Shown here one piece after another: positions 61,616 through 64,000 of a DNA stretch of 64,000 nucleotides. The stretch spans positions 1 through 64,000 of the forward strand of contig JAQJVL010002182.1 in the NCBI GenBank assembly GCA_035578905.1, in the 5' to 3' direction. Below the pieces are notes generated by a model. It was not told the DNA's origin and ran no database searches. It worked only from the letters and a program-made list of their open reading frames with translations. Origin of the DNA: Stictocephala bisonia. Lineage: Eukaryota > Arthropoda > Insecta > Hemiptera > Membracidae. The position numbers and the translations under genes are program-made. How positions within the stretch are numbered: the stretch's first letter is position 1; each line of letters starts with the position of its first letter.

Positions 61616-64000
61616 TCAGTGCATTTTTTCTACAGTGATACTCAGCACATCTTCTTGAGGTATAGAATAATGGCCCCAGGGCAATGTTCTAATACCGTCC
61701 TTAGTGATGCATCGTTTATCATCTTGGGCTGAAAGTACAATTTTATTTAACTCCACACTGTAGAGATCGTGATGGTAGCTTCTAATCATATTCATTGAGC
61801 GGTATACATCTGACGATCAGTTCAATGTAGGGTTTTGCATGCTCTCGATAAAGTTGTCTAAACATTTTTTATAATCCTCAAATGTAATCTCATTTTTGAC
61901 AACAGGCTTTTTCACTCCTTTCGCCTTTTTGATAGTTACATCTTCATTGGACGTTCCCGGTTTATTTTCTGATCTGCTGGCATACATTTTAGCTCTAAGC
62001 CCTACGTGCTCATACATCAATCGACCACAAAGTTCGTCTTTGAACTTGCCGATGACCTTCTTGTTTTTTCGGGGTATACCGTAGCGATTTGGTTCGGGAT
62101 AATCACTTGTATCAAACAGTTCTATCATTTCTTTCATGTCAGCATAAAAGTCAGCCGTTTTAATGAGGTACGTTAAAGAGTCGGTATCTGTGTACTGAAG
62201 TTGGGCATCACCACCATATCTCTTCTTGATAACATTATAATGGAAGTTATACATTAGAGTTTTGGACACATCTAGGATGCTCATTCCAACGTATATCGCC
62301 TTATTGAACAAAAGCTTGGTTTTGCTCATGTGTATGGCCGCGAGCTGTTCTGTAAAGATGATTCTCGACTTGAAATTCGGTTTTGCTATCCACTTGTCCA
62401 CTTGATGGTCTTGTGTTGCTAGTCGTATGTCTACTCGGTTCCTGATGTTTTCCATCGTTTTTCCGAATACGCTGTTGTTCATCAACTTGAAAAACTCTTT
62501 TTCAAAGTCATTTGTTGCTTTCGTCCTCATGTTGGTGTTTAGATCAATGTAGCTCTTAAGCCAATCTTTCTGAGTGAAACTGATTGCTTTGTGTATCTTG
62601 GTGAGCTTCATACCAAGGGAGATGTATAGCTTCAGGTTCCTGTAGTGGACGACATATTTTTCCTTGTTATATAGACTGGTCAAAAGTTTGGTGTTTTTAG
62701 AGCCAGGCGGTGTACGGAGTTCCGGTGCAAGAGGCAGGTCAGCGTGCGAGTCGTGGAGGTCTTGAGGGTATTCCAAATCTACTTCCAGTATATATCCTGT
62801 TGCTGCATCGTCGGGGATAGTTGTGACGTCTATTGAGTTAGGATCCTCAACCCATTTAAAGTTCTTGTAAGGCATGTGCTGACTCATCGCCCATCCGTAC
62901 AAGTTGTTAGCATCTAAGTAGGTTAGATAGGCTGTTGGCTTGTCTTTGTCGTATTCTTCATCCTTCATGTAGCGGTTGTTGGCTTGAGCGTAGCGGTTGG
63001 AACACTGGGCGACTCCTCCACGAATACCGTTACCAATCATTAGGGTCATGTTGTAGTCCGTTATTAATTCCAACTCCACCCCACTCGTTTTGAGCATCGC
63101 GGACCATGCCAAGCCGGGTGCCGTATAATACCAAGCAGGGTCGAGCCTGTACGTCTCCATGCAAACATTTCTAAAGTTCTCAACCACGTCCGCCAGGAGA
63201 AGGACATCTGACTGATTGTACACAAGGGTGTATTCCTCCATTTTGTGTATGTCGAAGGCGTTCCAAACGTTGTTGGCATGCTGATAGTCTTCGTCGCTTA
63301 TTCCAGTCTTGTTTAACGTGTTATAGAAATCTTCTTTCGATGGTAGTGTGGTGAGTTTATACTTTTCCATGCTATCCATGAAGTCGTAAGGGTAGACCCC
63401 TTCCTCAAAAACAGCTGCAATCTTTCGCCAGAGTAGAATTTTGATGTGTGCCTAAACTGTGATGTTGATAAGTTTTTGACATGGCTGTCCAAGCTGCCCG
63501 ACATAAATCTCAACGAGTCCAGAAATCTAAGTGGTAATCCCCCATCCAGTTGAATTGTGTATGAAATATACCTTTCCTCGTTGTTAGGTATGACCTTGAT
63601 TGTTTCATCGTTCAGACCAAACATTTTGATGAACAAATGCGTGTCATAGCCGCTCAAGTTGTGGATGAAGATTGGAATGAATTTCGGCTTTCGGTAATTG
63701 AGATTGCATCTGTTGTGAGCCATTCCTCTAAATTTCCCAGTCAAGTGATCGTGGTCTCTGACTCGTTTACTATCCTCCTCCTCATCATCATCGTCAAAAG
63801 GCTCTCCACAAATATGACAATTTTGTGCGGTGAATATGTTTTGTAAATCTCGTTCTGTGAGTTGCATAGGAATTGCAGCCAGTCGAGAGTACTTGTGATA
63901 GATCTTCTTGGATTCTTGGAGGATATTTTCTACGAATACCTGAGCTGCATCTTGTCCAAAATAATTGACCGGGTCCTTGTAGTCGCCTTCATGTTGAACG
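61616..64000 (-). pseudogene. DNA polymerase B, subfamily A, element III right arm (partial)
   Basis: Mirror of 55,801-58,185. The visible part runs from the exonuclease region to the C-terminus, and its N-terminal half lies beyond base 64,000. It shares both breaks of the left arm: the G-run loss near 63,396 and TGA at 61,817-61,819. Only a few private changes are seen (for example Val/Phe and Thr/Ile in the polymerase part). Motifs A, B and C are all intact. Confidence 0.85.

Larger units (their letters stand above)
52669..64000. mobile_element. Element III: palindromic Polinton-like element, subfamily A (right arm cut by window end)
   Basis: Left end candidate AGTAGAGGGGATATGCGG, in the AG-start style of I and II, preceded by AATGAA. 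The arms mirror each other about T 59,888 with no spacer: CAGAAAAACAG-T-CTGTTTTTCTG. Base 64,000 corresponds to about 55,801 in the left arm, so about 3 kb of the right arm is missing. Arm identity is very high: the 520-codon frames at 56,422-57,984 and 61,817-63,379 differ at only two residues that I can find. Content as in element I. Confidence 0.8.

Noticed and set aside
1..64000. tRNA or rRNA genes
   Set aside because: No cloverleaf with A and B boxes and no rRNA-like conserved block was noticed on either strand. A dedicated scan was not possible.

Overview
This is eukaryotic, very probably arthropod, nuclear DNA. There are no bacterial-style operons. Two small genes have a TATA box and a TCAGT-type initiator exactly 32 nt apart, which is the arthropod core-promoter layout, and spliceosomal introns can be recognised. 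Nearly all of the sequence is mobile DNA. The dominant family is Polinton/Maverick-like (adintovirus-related): protein-primed family B DNA polymerase (PolB), a retroviral-type integrase with a chromodomain, a packaging ATPase, a BIR protein and a possible capsid fragment. I see no ordinary host gene, rRNA or tRNA.

Layout. 1-1.9 kb: 5' part of a minus-strand CR1/Jockey-like non-LTR retrotransposon. 1.9-5.6 kb: a broken cluster of small virus-like genes with its own promoters. 6,375-20,318: element I, a near-complete palindrome with PolB pseudogenes on both arms pointing to the centre, flanked by the 6-bp duplication ATCGGC. 20.3-21.4 kb: a PolB leader, also present at 41.7-42.7 kb. 21.4-25.5 kb: a Ty3/gypsy-like gag and protease start, cut by a 23-N gap. 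25,565-41,097: element II, a second giant palindrome flanked by ATAAAT, with a piggyBac-like element in its right arm only. 41.7-51.4 kb: copy IV, a non-palindromic Polinton remnant (PolB, BIR, integrase, ATPase) interrupted by a Mutator-domain insertion. 51.4-52.7 kb: a Penelope-like element with an antisense hammerhead-like motif. 52,669 to the window end: element III, a third palindrome whose right arm runs out of the window.

The main discovery candidate is the palindromic form itself. Elements I and II are inverted dimers that behave as single Polinton insertions: they begin with AGTAGA, end in the complement (one terminal base is changed in II), and have 6-bp target duplications at the outer ends. 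All three palindromes keep PolB and a terminal module but have lost integrase, ATPase and capsid genes, and all three turn around inside short tandem repeats. Disabling mutations are shared by both arms of I and of III. I infer non-autonomous derivatives formed by snap-back of a linear, protein-primed genome and integrated in trans by a fuller relative such as copy IV. A second candidate is a recurrent two-stem RNA fold, found at 14 places, whose stems change while base pairing is largely kept.
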